A stretch of DNA of 64,000 nt from Paenibacillus phytohabitans. Its GTDB lineage: Bacteria; Bacillota; Bacilli; Paenibacillales; Paenibacillaceae. Location of the stretch: positions 248,001 to 312,000 of the forward strand of contig NZ_WHOB01000069.1 in NCBI RefSeq assembly GCF_013141775.1, given 5' to 3'. The translations under genes were made by a program, and so were the position numbers. Position 1 is the first letter of the stretch. Each line of letters begins with the position of its first letter. This document shows, in pieces, positions 1 to 8,138 of this stretch. The notes below the pieces were generated by a model. The model was not told the DNA's origin. It made no database searches and saw only the letters and a program-made list of their open reading frames with translations.

Positions 1-2
1 AG

Positions 3-128
3 GGGATATTTGAAACGGAGCTTTTGTTAAGCTCTATTGGAGTGGTTTGTATATTTGCATTTGAATCACTGCCGGTTAATACGACAACCAGAATTAATAA
101 TGAAATGAATAGAGAAATCTTTGAATAA
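3..128 (+). CDS. C-terminal tail of an unidentified protein (cut by window edge)
   Basis: An open frame runs in from the window edge and stops with TAA at 126-128, giving 41 residues. It contains a hydrophobic stretch (LLLSSIGVVCIFAFE) followed by a short polar tail, which suggests the last membrane segment of an integral membrane protein. The reading depends on the gene continuing to the left, which cannot be seen. I do not recognise the family. Confidence 0.35.
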   Translation, partial: GIFETELLLSSIGVVCIFAFESLPVNTTTRINNEMNREIFE

Positions 129-358
129 ATACTAAACGAAATCTTAAAAGAGTGATCCAAGGAAATCCTCACCTTTCTCGCGCTTAACCTAAATAGTTAC
201 TCAACTGTTACATAGAACGGATTCGTTTTTACTATGCGAGGTTCCTGCATCTATCTAAGATTTTTCATAGTAGCGGAGCACAATTTATTCCTTACTAATA
301 CTTTGTGATATGATCTGAAGTAGATATTATAGAAACTTACCTTAAGGGAGTGAATAGG

Positions 359-1558
359 GTGAAAAACATGCGCATGCTGGCTTCGGGAATTATCATGCTT
401 CTTGTGCTTGGACTTGTTAATTTCTACATTGGATGGCATCTGTGGGTTCTGTTCCAGGAATGGCTGCCGGGTATTCATGCTGCTGCTTACTGGCCTGTCT
501 TTCTTGTGATTGCCTTCTCTTATATTATTGGCAGAGTTCCGTTGCCGAAGGCGCTTAAGCCGGTTGGACGGTTGTTCAAGGTGGTCGGCTCCTATTATTT
601 GGCCTGTATGGAGTTTGCCGTGATTCTGCTGCCGTTGACCGATCTGGTATATGGAGTGCTGGCGCTCACCGGTGTGGGCCTCTCGGCGTTTGTTACCGAA
701 GCTGGAGCTACCGTACTGGCACTGCTTGCCGTATTCCTGCTATGGGGTTCACGCAATGCCTGGAGTACAGTGGTGCGGAGCCACAGACTGAAAGTCGATA
801 AGTCTATCGGAACCAGCGTTCCGCTGACGGTAGCTGTAGCCTCTGACCTGCATTTGGGCAACATTGTCGGGAACCGGCATTTACGCCGGATGGTCTCGGA
901 GATTAATGCGATGAATCCCGATATCGTGCTTCTGGCCGGAGATGTGCTGGATGACAGCATTGAACCTTTTATCCGCAATGGAATGGACCAGCAGCTGAAG
1001 CAGCTTAAGGCACGTTACGGGGTCTATGCTGTGCTGGGGAATCATGAGTATTATGGCGGGTCGATTGCACAGTACACTGAAGTGATGAAGAACATCGGCA
1101 TTAAAGTTCTGCAGGATGAGGTTGTGGAAACCTCGGGAGTATATGTTGTGGGCCGCAAAGATAAGACGGCGGAGGCGATGGAAGCGGGCGGACGGCTCAG
1201 TGTAGAGGCTCTGCTGGACGGACTTGACCGCACGAAGCCGATTATTATGATGGATCATCAGCCGACCGGCTTCGAGCTTGCTGCGCGGGCTGGAGTGGAT
1301 GTACTGCTGTCGGGACATACCCACCGCGGGCAGATTGCTCCGAATCACTGGATTACGAGACGCCTGTTCGAGCTGGACTGGGGTTATCTGCTCAAAGACA
1401 AGCTGCATGTCATTGTCTCCTCCGGCTACGGAACCTGGGGACCGCCGATCCGTCTGGCCAGCCGCTCTGAGCTGATAAAGCTGGAGGTTGTTCTGGAGGG
1501 TAGTATGAGCTATAACGAAGAACCAGTGACATCAACGGCTAAGGCGGTATTGATCTAA
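359..1558 (+). CDS. Membrane-anchored calcineurin-like metallophosphoesterase
   Basis: Predicted metal-dependent phosphohydrolase with a membrane N-terminus; the substrate is unknown. The first ~140 residues hold about four hydrophobic segments. The catalytic domain follows with the full set of metal-binding motifs in order: SDLHLG, LLAGDVLDD, GNHEYY, MDHQP and SGHTHRGQ. The architecture resembles the YkuE-type phosphoesterases of Bacillus. The GTG at 359 is preferred: GGGAG at 346-350 lies 8 nt upstream, whereas the in-frame GTG at 350 overlaps that Shine-Dalgarno sequence. The product is 399 aa. It stands alone, and a terminator-like hairpin lies downstream at 1721-1750. The family call is secure; the physiological role is not. 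Confidence 0.85.
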   Translation: MKNMRMLASGIIMLLVLGLVNFYIGWHLWVLFQEWLPGIHAAAYWPVFLVIAFSYIIGRVPLPKALKPVGRLFKVVGSYYLACMEFAVILLPLTDLVYGVLALTGVGLSAFVTEAGATVLALLAVFLLWGSRNAWSTVVRSHRLKVDKSIGTSVPLTVAVASDLHLGNIVGNRHLRRMVSEINAMNPDIVLLAGDVLDDSIEPFIRNGMDQQLKQLKARYGVYAVLGNHEYYGGSIAQYTEVMKNIGIKVLQDEVVETSGVYVVGRKDKTAEAMEAGGRLSVEALLDGLDRTKPIIMMDHQPTGFELAARAGVDVLLSGHTHRGQIAPNHWITRRLFELDWGYLLKDKLHVIVSSGYGTWGPPIRLASRSELIKLEVVLEGSMSYNEEPVTSTAKAVLI

Positions 1559-2200
1559 AAGATTGTCTAGTGGAGGCAACATAATTGTACGTGAGCCATC
1601 TACTGTGTTCTGAACCATCTTCCGTGACTGTACCGTCAACTGGAACTGAACCATCTATTGGAACCGAGCCATCTATCGTAACTTGTACCTTTTACCGTAC
1701 TCCGTGTGCCTTCCGCCAAGCCCCCTACCTACGAATTAAAGGGTAGGGGGTTAATTTGGTTTTATGTTAGTGTGTAGAGCGAAATGTATTGTGGAAGTCC
1801 GGCTAAACTACCGGAGGGGTATGCGAAAACCGAAAAACGGAACAAAGCAGGCCTGATCCGATCAAGCGAGGGAAATCCTGCAGAAAGTACAACAATTCGG
1901 ATTCAATCTCGCTAATTTACCGGAAATCTTGCACAAAATACAACAATTCAGTCGGATAACCCGCTGAATCGTAAGAATTGTTGTAAATAGTACAACAATA
2001 ACCAATTATACAAGTAAATAAAGAAAAAATCTTGCATTTAGTCCAACATTCCAGGCTTAGTCCGGTTAAATCACCAGTAATTCTGCGCAAGATCCGAATG
2101 AATACCCCAATCCAATCCCAACCGAATGCCCAAGCGAATGCCCAACCAACCAAGTACTGAAAACGTATGATCAAACTAGCTAGTACCAAGACCGCGTGTC
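1559..2200. repeat. Repeat-rich intergenic DNA with degenerate short motifs
   Basis: No gene is supported here. At 1600-1680 a GAACCATCT-like motif recurs with variations. At 1870-2055 the motif TACAACAATTC preceded by TCxTGCA recurs about four times, and one copy forms a hairpin (ATTGTTGTA, loop, TACAACAAT, near 1977-1999). At 1821-1845 a stretch rich in GCGAAAACCG resembles the 33-bp repeats at 9428-9512. These look like dispersed intergenic repeats. Confidence 0.6.
1721..1760 (+). terminator. Terminator-like hairpin
   Basis: CCCCCTACC pairs with GGTAGGGGG around an A/T-rich loop, followed by a T-rich run (TTAATTTGGTTTTA). It is 160 bp past the phosphoesterase stop and is probably its terminator. 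Confidence 0.5.
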
Positions 2201-2320
2201 CAAACGCACACACAAACACCCATACAAACGCTCATACAAACGCACACACAAACGCCCATACAAACGCCCATACAAACGCACACACAAACGCCCATACAAA
2301 CGCCGACACAAACGCACATC
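2201..2320 (+). repeat. 12-bp tandem repeat, about 10 copies
   Basis: The unit CAAACGCMCAYA is repeated about ten times in register with single-base variants. One frame reads as His-Thr-Asn repeats from an ATG at 2167, but it has no ribosome-binding site and no recognisable domain. I read it as a non-coding minisatellite. Confidence 0.8.
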
Positions 2321-2470
2321 CAAACTATATGTCTTTAATGGCTTTTAGTACAAACCCAAACCTACCGGGGGTGCTCTGATGCAACATTTTGACAATAAGA
2401 GCTGGTTAAGTTATTCTCTATATAAATATAGTTAAGCTATTAACTAAATTGAGCTTGCGACATTAAGAGG

Positions 2471-2542
2471 CGTTAAGGGGTATTATGTCTCATTAAGTGG
2501 CGATGTTTCTCGTTAAGTGGCGTTATGTCTCGTTAAGGGGCG
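2471..2542 (+). repeat. 20-bp tandem repeat, about 3.5 copies
   Basis: The unit CGTTAAGTGGCGTTATGTCT and variants recur with a strict 20-bp period up to the candidate upstream MarR start at 2544. The repeat carries Shine-Dalgarno-like AAGGGG in two of its copies. Confidence 0.7.
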
Positions 2543-2543
2543 A

Positions 2544-2753
2544 ATGGACAAAACTTTGAATGATAGAATGGGTGATCAAATGGGCGAGCGGATGAATAAA
2601 CCAGCCGATGAACAATTGAACGGACAGATGGATGATTCTATGAATGGACGAATGAATGAAGGAATAGGTGATCGGATGGATGCACGGAAGGATGAACAAA
2701 TGAATGAAGATGAACAAATGGAAGAACTAAAGGAAGAACTAAAGGATGATCGG
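2544..2753 (+). repeat. Degenerate 12-nt repeat, possible N-terminal extension of the MarR gene
   Basis: ATG-rich imperfect 12-nt units (GATGAACAAATG, AATGGACGAATG and similar) fill this stretch, in frame with the MarR gene. If translated it gives about 70 residues of M-N-x-R-M-like repeats. Confidence 0.6.
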
Positions 2754-3212
2754 ATGGATGCCCTGCAAAAGTATGTGCTGGAGCTGCCGCTCCACAATGA
2801 GGTATTCTTCGCTATGGTGGGAGCGACAGCCCATGCAGTAGCCGTATCTGAGAAATACTGGCAGGCTCAAGGGCTGAACGGGGCAAGAATCCGCGTACTG
2901 GTTGAGATTGCGAAGCACGGGGGAATGATACTCCCTTCGCTGCTCGCTGAGAGAATCGGTGTGACCAAAGCCAATATCAGCCTCCTGCTCACTCCGCTGG
3001 ACAAAGACGGTTATATCTCCCGTGCGGATCATGCCAAGGATGGACGCAAGACGGTGATTTCGATTACCGAAGCTGGCCGCGCCCTGCTGTCTGAACAGCT
3101 GCCTGGAAACCGGGAAGCTGTTGCCGGCGTGATGAAGCGTCTGGATGATACGGAGCTGCACCAGCTGCTGGGTCTGCTGAACAAATTGAGCAATCATACA
3201 AGGGAGAGATAA
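2754..3212 (+). CDS. MarR-family transcriptional regulator
   Basis: Winged-helix DNA-binding regulator, probably controlling itself and the oxidoreductase 2 bp downstream. From the ATG at 2754 the protein is 152 aa, the usual MarR length. It has the helix-turn-helix (LLAERIGVTKANISLLLTPL), the wing (DGRKTVISITEAG) and flanking dimerisation helices. AAAGGA at 2741-2746 gives ideal spacing. The frame is open further upstream, with an ATG at 2544 and a GTG at 2517. That would add about 70-79 residues of low-complexity repeats rich in Met, Asp, Asn and Arg, which is unusual for the family. I prefer 2754 but cannot exclude the long form. Confidence 0.8.
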   Translation: MDALQKYVLELPLHNEVFFAMVGATAHAVAVSEKYWQAQGLNGARIRVLVEIAKHGGMILPSLLAERIGVTKANISLLLTPLDKDGYISRADHAKDGRKTVISITEAGRALLSEQLPGNREAVAGVMKRLDDTELHQLLGLLNKLSNHTRER

Positions 3213-3214
3213 TA

Positions 3215-4051
3215 ATGAAGATTATGATTACTGGCGCCACCGGACAATTGGGAAGGCTAATTGTAGAAAATGTGCGCAGCCGTATCCCCGCAGAACAGGT
3301 TGTAGCCGGAGTACGGAAGCTTGAGCAGGCGGCGTATCTCCGGGAGCAAGGCGTAGAAGTCCGTTATGCCGATTACGATGTGACGGAATCGCTGGATGAA
3401 GCCTTTCGCGGAATTTCCCGGCTGCTGCTAATCTCCAGCTCGAATACGGATGACACCGTCCGTCTGATCCAGCACAAGCGGGTTGTTGATGCTGCTAAGC
3501 GAAGCGGTGTCGGGCATATTCTCTATACGGGTTTTGCTTTTCCCCGGCAGAGATCTGAGCAGAGCAATCCGGACAATGTGCACACGCTAACCGAACAGGT
3601 GATTATAGAGTCCGGACTGGAATATACTTTTTTGCGCAATGCCTTATACATTGATTTCGTAGGAGTGCTGGGGCTGAAGGAAGCACTGTCCAGCGGGGAA
3701 TTGATAACCGCTCCGGGTGAATGGAAGTTCAATTCGGTAACACGTGGAGATCTTGCGCTGGCAACTGCGGCTGTGCTTAGTGAAGGTGAGGCAGGCAATC
3801 ATATTTATGAGCTGGCCGCTGCACGTACCTGGGATTTTACAGATCTGGCTGAAGTATTAACCGGGGTTGCCGGGAAGCCGGTGGTACACCGTCAGGATGC
3901 CGCAGCTCAGCACTGGATCTATGCTTTTATGAGCAAGCTGGATACCTCATCCACTTCAGGAGATTTGGAACGGCTAATGGGGCGTCCTGTCACACCGCTG
4001 AAGGAGAGCATTATGCCTTTTATTGAGCTGCCGGAAGAACGGATAATGTAG
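3215..4051 (+). CDS. NmrA/QorB-like NAD(P)-binding SDR protein
   Basis: Atypical short-chain dehydrogenase of the NmrA type, often NAD(P)H:quinone reductases or redox sensors. The N-terminus carries the nucleotide-binding motif TGATGQLG (residues 5-12). A Rossmann core follows (LLLISSSNTDD, then RSGVGHILYTGFAF in place of the classical YxxxK arrangement), then an NmrA-like substrate region. It starts 2 bp after the MarR stop, so the two are almost certainly co-transcribed and the regulator likely controls it. Electrophile or quinone detoxification is an inference from similar MarR-SDR pairs. Confidence 0.8.
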   Translation: MKIMITGATGQLGRLIVENVRSRIPAEQVVAGVRKLEQAAYLREQGVEVRYADYDVTESLDEAFRGISRLLLISSSNTDDTVRLIQHKRVVDAAKRSGVGHILYTGFAFPRQRSEQSNPDNVHTLTEQVIIESGLEYTFLRNALYIDFVGVLGLKEALSSGELITAPGEWKFNSVTRGDLALATAAVLSEGEAGNHIYELAAARTWDFTDLAEVLTGVAGKPVVHRQDAAAQHWIYAFMSKLDTSSTSGDLERLMGRPVTPLKESIMPFIELPEERIM

Positions 4052-4135
4052 AAATGGACTAAGGCTTGTCTCGAAACTGGTTTGTTGCTAGTATGATGTC
4101 ATTGAATTCGGCAAGCCCGGAGGGAGAGCTTACAG

Positions 4136-4813
4136 TTGAAAAAGATTATAGTAGCCGACGATGATGTCCATATCCGCACGCTGCTGCGGCATGTTTTGAC
4201 GAGAGAGGGGTATCATGTCCTGGAAGCCGGCGACGGCCGGGAAGCGGTAACTCTGATGCAGGAGCAGACAGTGGATCTCGCGGTGGTGGATGTGATGATG
4301 CCGCACATGGATGGCCTGGAGCTATGCTCGTACATAAGGGAAACTTACGATATTCCGGTGATCCTCCTGACGGCCCGCCAGCAGCTCAGCGACAAGGAGC
4401 AGGGGTATCTGCGCGGGACGGATGATTATGTGACCAAGCCTTTTGAACCGGAGGAACTGCTGTTCCGCATTAAGGCACTGTTCCGCCGTTATTCGATTGC
4501 CTCTGATGACAAAATCCGCCTGAACTCACTGGTGATTGACCGTAAGAATTATGAGATCAGTGACGGGAATGAGGTGCTTTTGCTGCCGGTGAAGGAATTC
4601 GAGCTGCTGGCCCAGCTGGCGCAATATCCCGGACGGCTGTTCTCGCGCAGTGAGCTGATCGAACGGGTCTGGGGAGCGGATTATGAGGGGGATGAGCGGA
4701 CGGTGGATGTGCATATCAAACGGCTGCGCCAGCGGTTCAGCGACTACCAGAATGATTTCACGATCCGCACGGTACGCGGGATTGGCTACAAAGTGGACAT
4801 GGTGAACACATGA
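4136..4813 (+). CDS. hssR: OmpR-family response regulator, HssR-like
   Basis: Receiver domain (D8, D9, phosphoacceptor D52, T79, K101) followed by a winged-helix output domain (VWGADYEGDERTVDVHIKRL). The stretches LSDKEQGYLRGTDDYVTKPFE and WGxDYEGDERTVD closely match HssR of Staphylococcus and Bacillus, the regulator of heme-responsive efflux. The start is TTG, with GGAGGGAG upstream. The stop overlaps the kinase start by 4 nt (ATGA), and the HrtBA-like transporter follows. The HssR call rests on the combination of receiver sequence, kinase sensor domain and gene neighbourhood. Confidence 0.85.
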   Translation: MKKIIVADDDVHIRTLLRHVLTREGYHVLEAGDGREAVTLMQEQTVDLAVVDVMMPHMDGLELCSYIRETYDIPVILLTARQQLSDKEQGYLRGTDDYVTKPFEPEELLFRIKALFRRYSIASDDKIRLNSLVIDRKNYEISDGNEVLLLPVKEFELLAQLAQYPGRLFSRSELIERVWGADYEGDERTVDVHIKRLRQRFSDYQNDFTIRTVRGIGYKVDMVNT

Positions 4814-6195
4814 GATCGCTGTACGTAAGAATGAGTATTGTGTTCTGCTCGGTCATAGTGATCAGCAGTGTGCTGGGGTTCCTGGTTTCCAATCTCTATT
4901 ATCAGGCCAAAATTAAACCGCAGAACGATGCCAAGCTGACCAAAATGGCCATCGGCTTGCAGCAGTTCATTCAGGACCACCCGGATGCGGCGGAAGAGTA
5001 TCTGCTGAGTACAGCCTCGTTAGGGTACAAGATGTATCTGTCCAATGACAACGGCGATGAACAATTCTACGGCCTGCCTTTCCGCAAAAATGACCTGCAG
5101 GAGGGAGCGCTGCAAAAGGTGCTGGCGGGGGGAATTTACCACGGAGTCGGTAATTTCCCCAGCTCAGCATTTATCACCGGCTTCTTCGATAATCAGCTCA
5201 GCAATTCGATTGGTGTTCCTGTTCAGATCACCGGACAGACTTATGCGTTGTTCATGCGTCCGGATGCTGAGGTGCAGTTTGGGGAGCTGCGGATCTTTTT
5301 TGCCGTGCTGATTGGCGTCATTATCTTATTCAGCCTGTGGTTCATGCTCATTACGGTATTCCATGTGGTGAAGCCCATAACGCGGTTAACCGAGGCTACG
5401 CTCAAAATATCCAAAGGCAGGTACGACATCAAATTATATACCGCCCGGCGCGATGAAATCGGCCAGCTGGCCTCCCATTTCATGACGATGAGCCGGGAGT
5501 TGGAACGGACGAACCGGGCGCGTCAGGAATTTGTCGCCAATGTCTCGCATGAAATTGAATCCCCGCTGACGTCCATCCAGGGTTTTGCCCATGCGCTCAA
5601 AGACGGTGCGCTGCCCGAACCCCAAAGGCTGGAGTACCTGTCGATTATAGATGAAGAGAGCCGCCGGCTATCGGTGCTCAGCAAGCAGCTGCTCACGTTA
5701 TCCTCACTCGACTATGAAGAACATGCCCTGCAGAAACGAAGCTTCGACCTCCGTGCCCAGCTCCGCCAGGTCATGCAGATTATGGAATGGCATCTTACAG
5801 AGAAGGAGCTTGCAGTCCGGCTGCACGTAGCTGACATTACACTGGAAGGCGACCCAAACCTGCTCTATCAGGTATGGATGAATCTGGTTTCGAATGCCGT
5901 GAAGTACACTCCGGCGGGCGGCACAATCAGTATTGCAGCACGTGCAGACGATCATACCTGCACCGTAACGGTGGGGGACAACGGTGAAGGTATTCCTGCG
6001 GAGCAACTGCCGATGATCTTCGACCGGTTCTACAAAGTCGATCAGGCGCGCACCCGTGACAGCAACAGCAGCGGGCTGGGACTGGCCATTGCACAAAAGA
6101 TTATCCAGGCGCATAACGGTACGATCGAGGTGGCAAGTACGGTTGGAGAAGGGACTACCTTTACTGTCTCCCTGCCCTGCCATAATACAGATTGA
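4810..6195 (+). CDS. hssS: Heme-sensing histidine kinase, HssS-like
   Basis: Membrane histidine kinase, 461 aa: TM1 (about 8-30), extracytoplasmic sensor (about 31-160), TM2 (about 161-183), HAMP, HisKA with H247 in NVSHEIESPLT, and HATPase_c with the N-box NLVSNAVKYTP, DNGEGIP and SGLGLAIAQKI. The sensor contains FYGLPFR, YHGVGNFP, ITGFFDN and ALFMRPD, which line up with staphylococcal HssS. HssS responds to excess heme. The dimerisation motif reads HEIESP instead of the usual HELRTP. It is translationally coupled to hssR by a 4-nt overlap. Confidence 0.85.
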   Translation: MRSLYVRMSIVFCSVIVISSVLGFLVSNLYYQAKIKPQNDAKLTKMAIGLQQFIQDHPDAAEEYLLSTASLGYKMYLSNDNGDEQFYGLPFRKNDLQEGALQKVLAGGIYHGVGNFPSSAFITGFFDNQLSNSIGVPVQITGQTYALFMRPDAEVQFGELRIFFAVLIGVIILFSLWFMLITVFHVVKPITRLTEATLKISKGRYDIKLYTARRDEIGQLASHFMTMSRELERTNRARQEFVANVSHEIESPLTSIQGFAHALKDGALPEPQRLEYLSIIDEESRRLSVLSKQLLTLSSLDYEEHALQKRSFDLRAQLRQVMQIMEWHLTEKELAVRLHVADITLEGDPNLLYQVWMNLVSNAVKYTPAGGTISIAARADDHTCTVTVGDNGEGIPAEQLPMIFDRFYKVDQARTRDSNSSGLGLAIAQKIIQAHNGTIEVASTVGEGTTFTVSLPCHNTD

Positions 6196-6210
6196 GCAGA
6201 CGTTTAATAA

Positions 6211-6233
6211 CAGATGAACTATAGTTCAATCTG
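6211..6233 (+). other. Inverted repeat centred on GAACTATAGTTC
   Basis: CAGATGAACTATAGTTCAATCTG is an almost perfect dyad built on a 12-bp palindrome, just after the hssS stop and immediately before a TATAAT (6234-6239). It may be a weak terminator for hssRS or a regulator site. Confidence 0.35.
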
Positions 6234-6249
6234 TATAATGTAATTCTTT

Positions 6250-6269
6250 ATTCATACTCCGTTCATTTT
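6250..6269 (+). promoter_or_regulatory. Candidate HssR direct-repeat operator
   Basis: ATTCATACT, CC, GTTCATTTT: two 9-bp half-sites in direct orientation separated by exactly 2 bp. The published HssR site, as I recall it, is GTTCATATT-N2-GTTCATATT; the half-sites here match at 7 and 8 of 9 positions. It ends 43 bp before the hrtB start, next to a possible -10 (TATACA, 6288-6293). This position suits activation by an OmpR-type regulator. Confidence 0.6.
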
Positions 6270-6312
6270 CATCCTCTAAACTGTGGATATACAGATTAGA
6301 AGGAGTGGTTAT

Positions 6313-7464
6313 ATGTTTTTGGCATTACGGGAGATGAGGCATTCCAAAGCACGCTACAGCCTCATAATGGTGATTATGCTGCTGGTTTCGTTTCTGGTTC
6401 TGTTCGTAACGGGATTGGCCAGAGGACTTGCCTATGCGAATATCTCGGCACTGGAGAATATGCCTGCGAATTATTTTGTCGTGCAGAGCGACGCTGACCA
6501 TACGTTTAGACGTTCACAGTTAGGCGAATCAGAGCTTGCAGCAGCCCGTGCGGTAGCCGGGGAGGCGAAGGCAACTCCGCTTGGAGTGCAGACCAGTACT
6601 ATTACTGCTGCCGATGCGGATGTGAAGGCGGACATTACTTTTTTTGCCATAGATATGGCGGGGATGCTGGCTCCTGAAGTGACGGAAGGTGCTGGAATCA
6701 CCAATGAAGTTCAAGGTAGTGCCGTGGTAGATTCGAAGCTGGAAGAGTCCGGTGTCACGATCGGCAGTACAATAAGTGATCAGGCAACAGGCATGAGCTG
6801 GACGGTTAGCGGTTTTGTGAAAGACAGCTCATACAGCCACACTCCGGTGGTATATATTAACCAGCTGGATTGGCAGGCCATGAAGCAAGGTGCGGTGCAG
6901 GGCGGCAGCTCAGACAGCACAGACAGCACAGACAGCACAGACAGCACAGGCAATGCTCCTTACAACGTTATCGCGCTAAAAGTATCTTCTGCACAAGCCT
7001 CTGAAATTGCCGCACAACAGCAATCGGTAGAGGTCATTACCCAGAAACAGGCGATTTCCAGTGTTCCCGGATATGCCGCTGAGCAGAATTCACTACTCAT
7101 GATGATAGCCTTCCTGTTCGTTATTGCTGCAGTTGTACTTGCTGTATTCTTCTACGTCATCACGATCCAGAAGACCAGCCAGTTCGGTATTCTTAAGGCG
7201 ATGGGTACCAAAATGTCCTATTTAGCCTGGAGCGTAGTCGGCCAAGTCCTGATTCTGTCCGTAGCCAGTCTGGCACTGAGCCTCCTGCTCACGTTCGGAA
7301 TGAATATGGGTCTGCCGGATACGATGCCGTTTCAGCTGGACGGGCAGACGATGATTCTGACCAGCCTGCTGTTCATCGGAATGTCGCTGCTGGGTTCACT
7401 GATTTCTGTAGCAAGAGTAGCCAAGGTGGATGCCTTGGAAGCGATAGGGAGGACTGGAGCATGA
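6313..7464 (+). CDS. hrtB: ABC transporter permease, HrtB-like (FtsX/MacB type)
   Basis: Four-helix MacB/FtsX-type permease, 383 aa. TM1 follows LREMRHSKARYSL; an extracytoplasmic domain of about 220 residues follows, then three C-terminal TM helices (about residues 265-380). In HrtAB this subunit extracts heme from the membrane. The ATG at 6313 is chosen because AGAAGGAG lies 7 nt upstream; the frame is open to 6283 but nothing supports an earlier start. The extracytoplasmic domain contains a Ser-Thr-Asp repeat (about residues 203-213) encoded by 9-bp tandem repeats near 6909-6949. It sits between a candidate HssR operator and the ATPase gene. Confidence 0.8.
   Translation: MFLALREMRHSKARYSLIMVIMLLVSFLVLFVTGLARGLAYANISALENMPANYFVVQSDADHTFRRSQLGESELAAARAVAGEAKATPLGVQTSTITAADADVKADITFFAIDMAGMLAPEVTEGAGITNEVQGSAVVDSKLEESGVTIGSTISDQATGMSWTVSGFVKDSSYSHTPVVYINQLDWQAMKQGAVQGGSSDSTDSTDSTDSTGNAPYNVIALKVSSAQASEIAAQQQSVEVITQKQAISSVPGYAAEQNSLLMMIAFLFVIAAVVLAVFFYVITIQKTSQFGILKAMGTKMSYLAWSVVGQVLILSVASLALSLLLTFGMNMGLPDTMPFQLDGQTMILTSLLFIGMSLLGSLISVARVAKVDALEAIGRTGA
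6909..6949 (+). repeat. 9-bp tandem repeat inside hrtB
   Basis: GACAGCACA is repeated four to five times in frame, encoding Asp-Ser-Thr repeats in the extracytoplasmic loop. Gains or losses of units would keep the frame. Confidence 0.8.
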
Positions 7465-8138
7465 GTGCCAAATTAATCATGAAGCAAGTGACCAAAACCT
7501 ACGGGGACGGAGACGGGGCCATGACTGTTTTGAATAACCTGGATTTTACGGTGAACGAGGGTGAATTCGTAGCAGTACTGGGGCCTTCGGGGTCCGGCAA
7601 AAGCACTTTTCTCTCTGCCGCCGGTGCTCTGCTCACCCCGACAAGCGGGGAAATCTTCATCGATGGCGAATCGCTGCGTGACAAAGACAAAGGGGCTTTG
7701 ACGGAGCTGAGGCTGCAAAAGATCGGCTTCATGTTCCAGAGCGCACAGCTGCTGCCTTTCCTGAAGGTGGAGGAACAGCTGCTCTATGTTGCCAAGCTGG
7801 CCAAGCTCACCACGAAGGAAGCCAAGGTTCGGGCAACCTGTCTGCTGAAGCGTCTGGAAATCTGGGAGCGGCGCAATCAGTATCCCGAGCAGCTGTCCGG
7901 CGGTGAGAAGCAGCGTGTGGCCATTGCCCGGGCGTGGATGAACAAACCGGCTATCCTGTTCGCAGATGAGCCGACAGCGAGTCTGGATTACAGCCGCGGC
8001 AGAGAAGTAGTGCGGATGATCGCTGACGAGGTGCGGAGCGAAGGCAAGGCAGCCGTTATGGTAACCCACGATGACCGCATGCTGGAGTGGTGCGACCGTG
8101 TGCTTCATCTGGAGGATGGCGTGCTGGTTCAAGCCTAG
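7461..8138 (+). CDS. hrtA: ABC transporter ATPase, HrtA-like
   Basis: MacB/LolD-type ATPase of 225 aa: Walker A GPSGSGKST (41-49), Q-loop in FMFQSAQLL, signature LSGGEKQRV (145-153), Walker B ILFADE (165-170) and switch His in VMVTHDD. It overlaps the permease gene by 4 nt, so the two subunits are made together. With the HssRS-like pair upstream, the module is best read as heme-induced efflux. The order R-S-B-A in one direction differs from the divergent arrangement in Staphylococcus aureus. A generic peptide-efflux role is the alternative. Confidence 0.85.
   Translation: MSAKLIMKQVTKTYGDGDGAMTVLNNLDFTVNEGEFVAVLGPSGSGKSTFLSAAGALLTPTSGEIFIDGESLRDKDKGALTELRLQKIGFMFQSAQLLPFLKVEEQLLYVAKLAKLTTKEAKVRATCLLKRLEIWERRNQYPEQLSGGEKQRVAIARAWMNKPAILFADEPTASLDYSRGREVVRMIADEVRSEGKAAVMVTHDDRMLEWCDRVLHLEDGVLVQA

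Noticed and set aside
251..478. 75-codon minus-strand frame at the phosphoesterase start
   Set aside because: It overlaps the membrane N-terminus of a well-supported gene and has no homology that I recognise.
2167..2379. Open frame encoding His-Thr-Asn repeats
   Set aside because: It is a by-product of the 12-bp tandem repeat; there is no ribosome-binding site and no domain.
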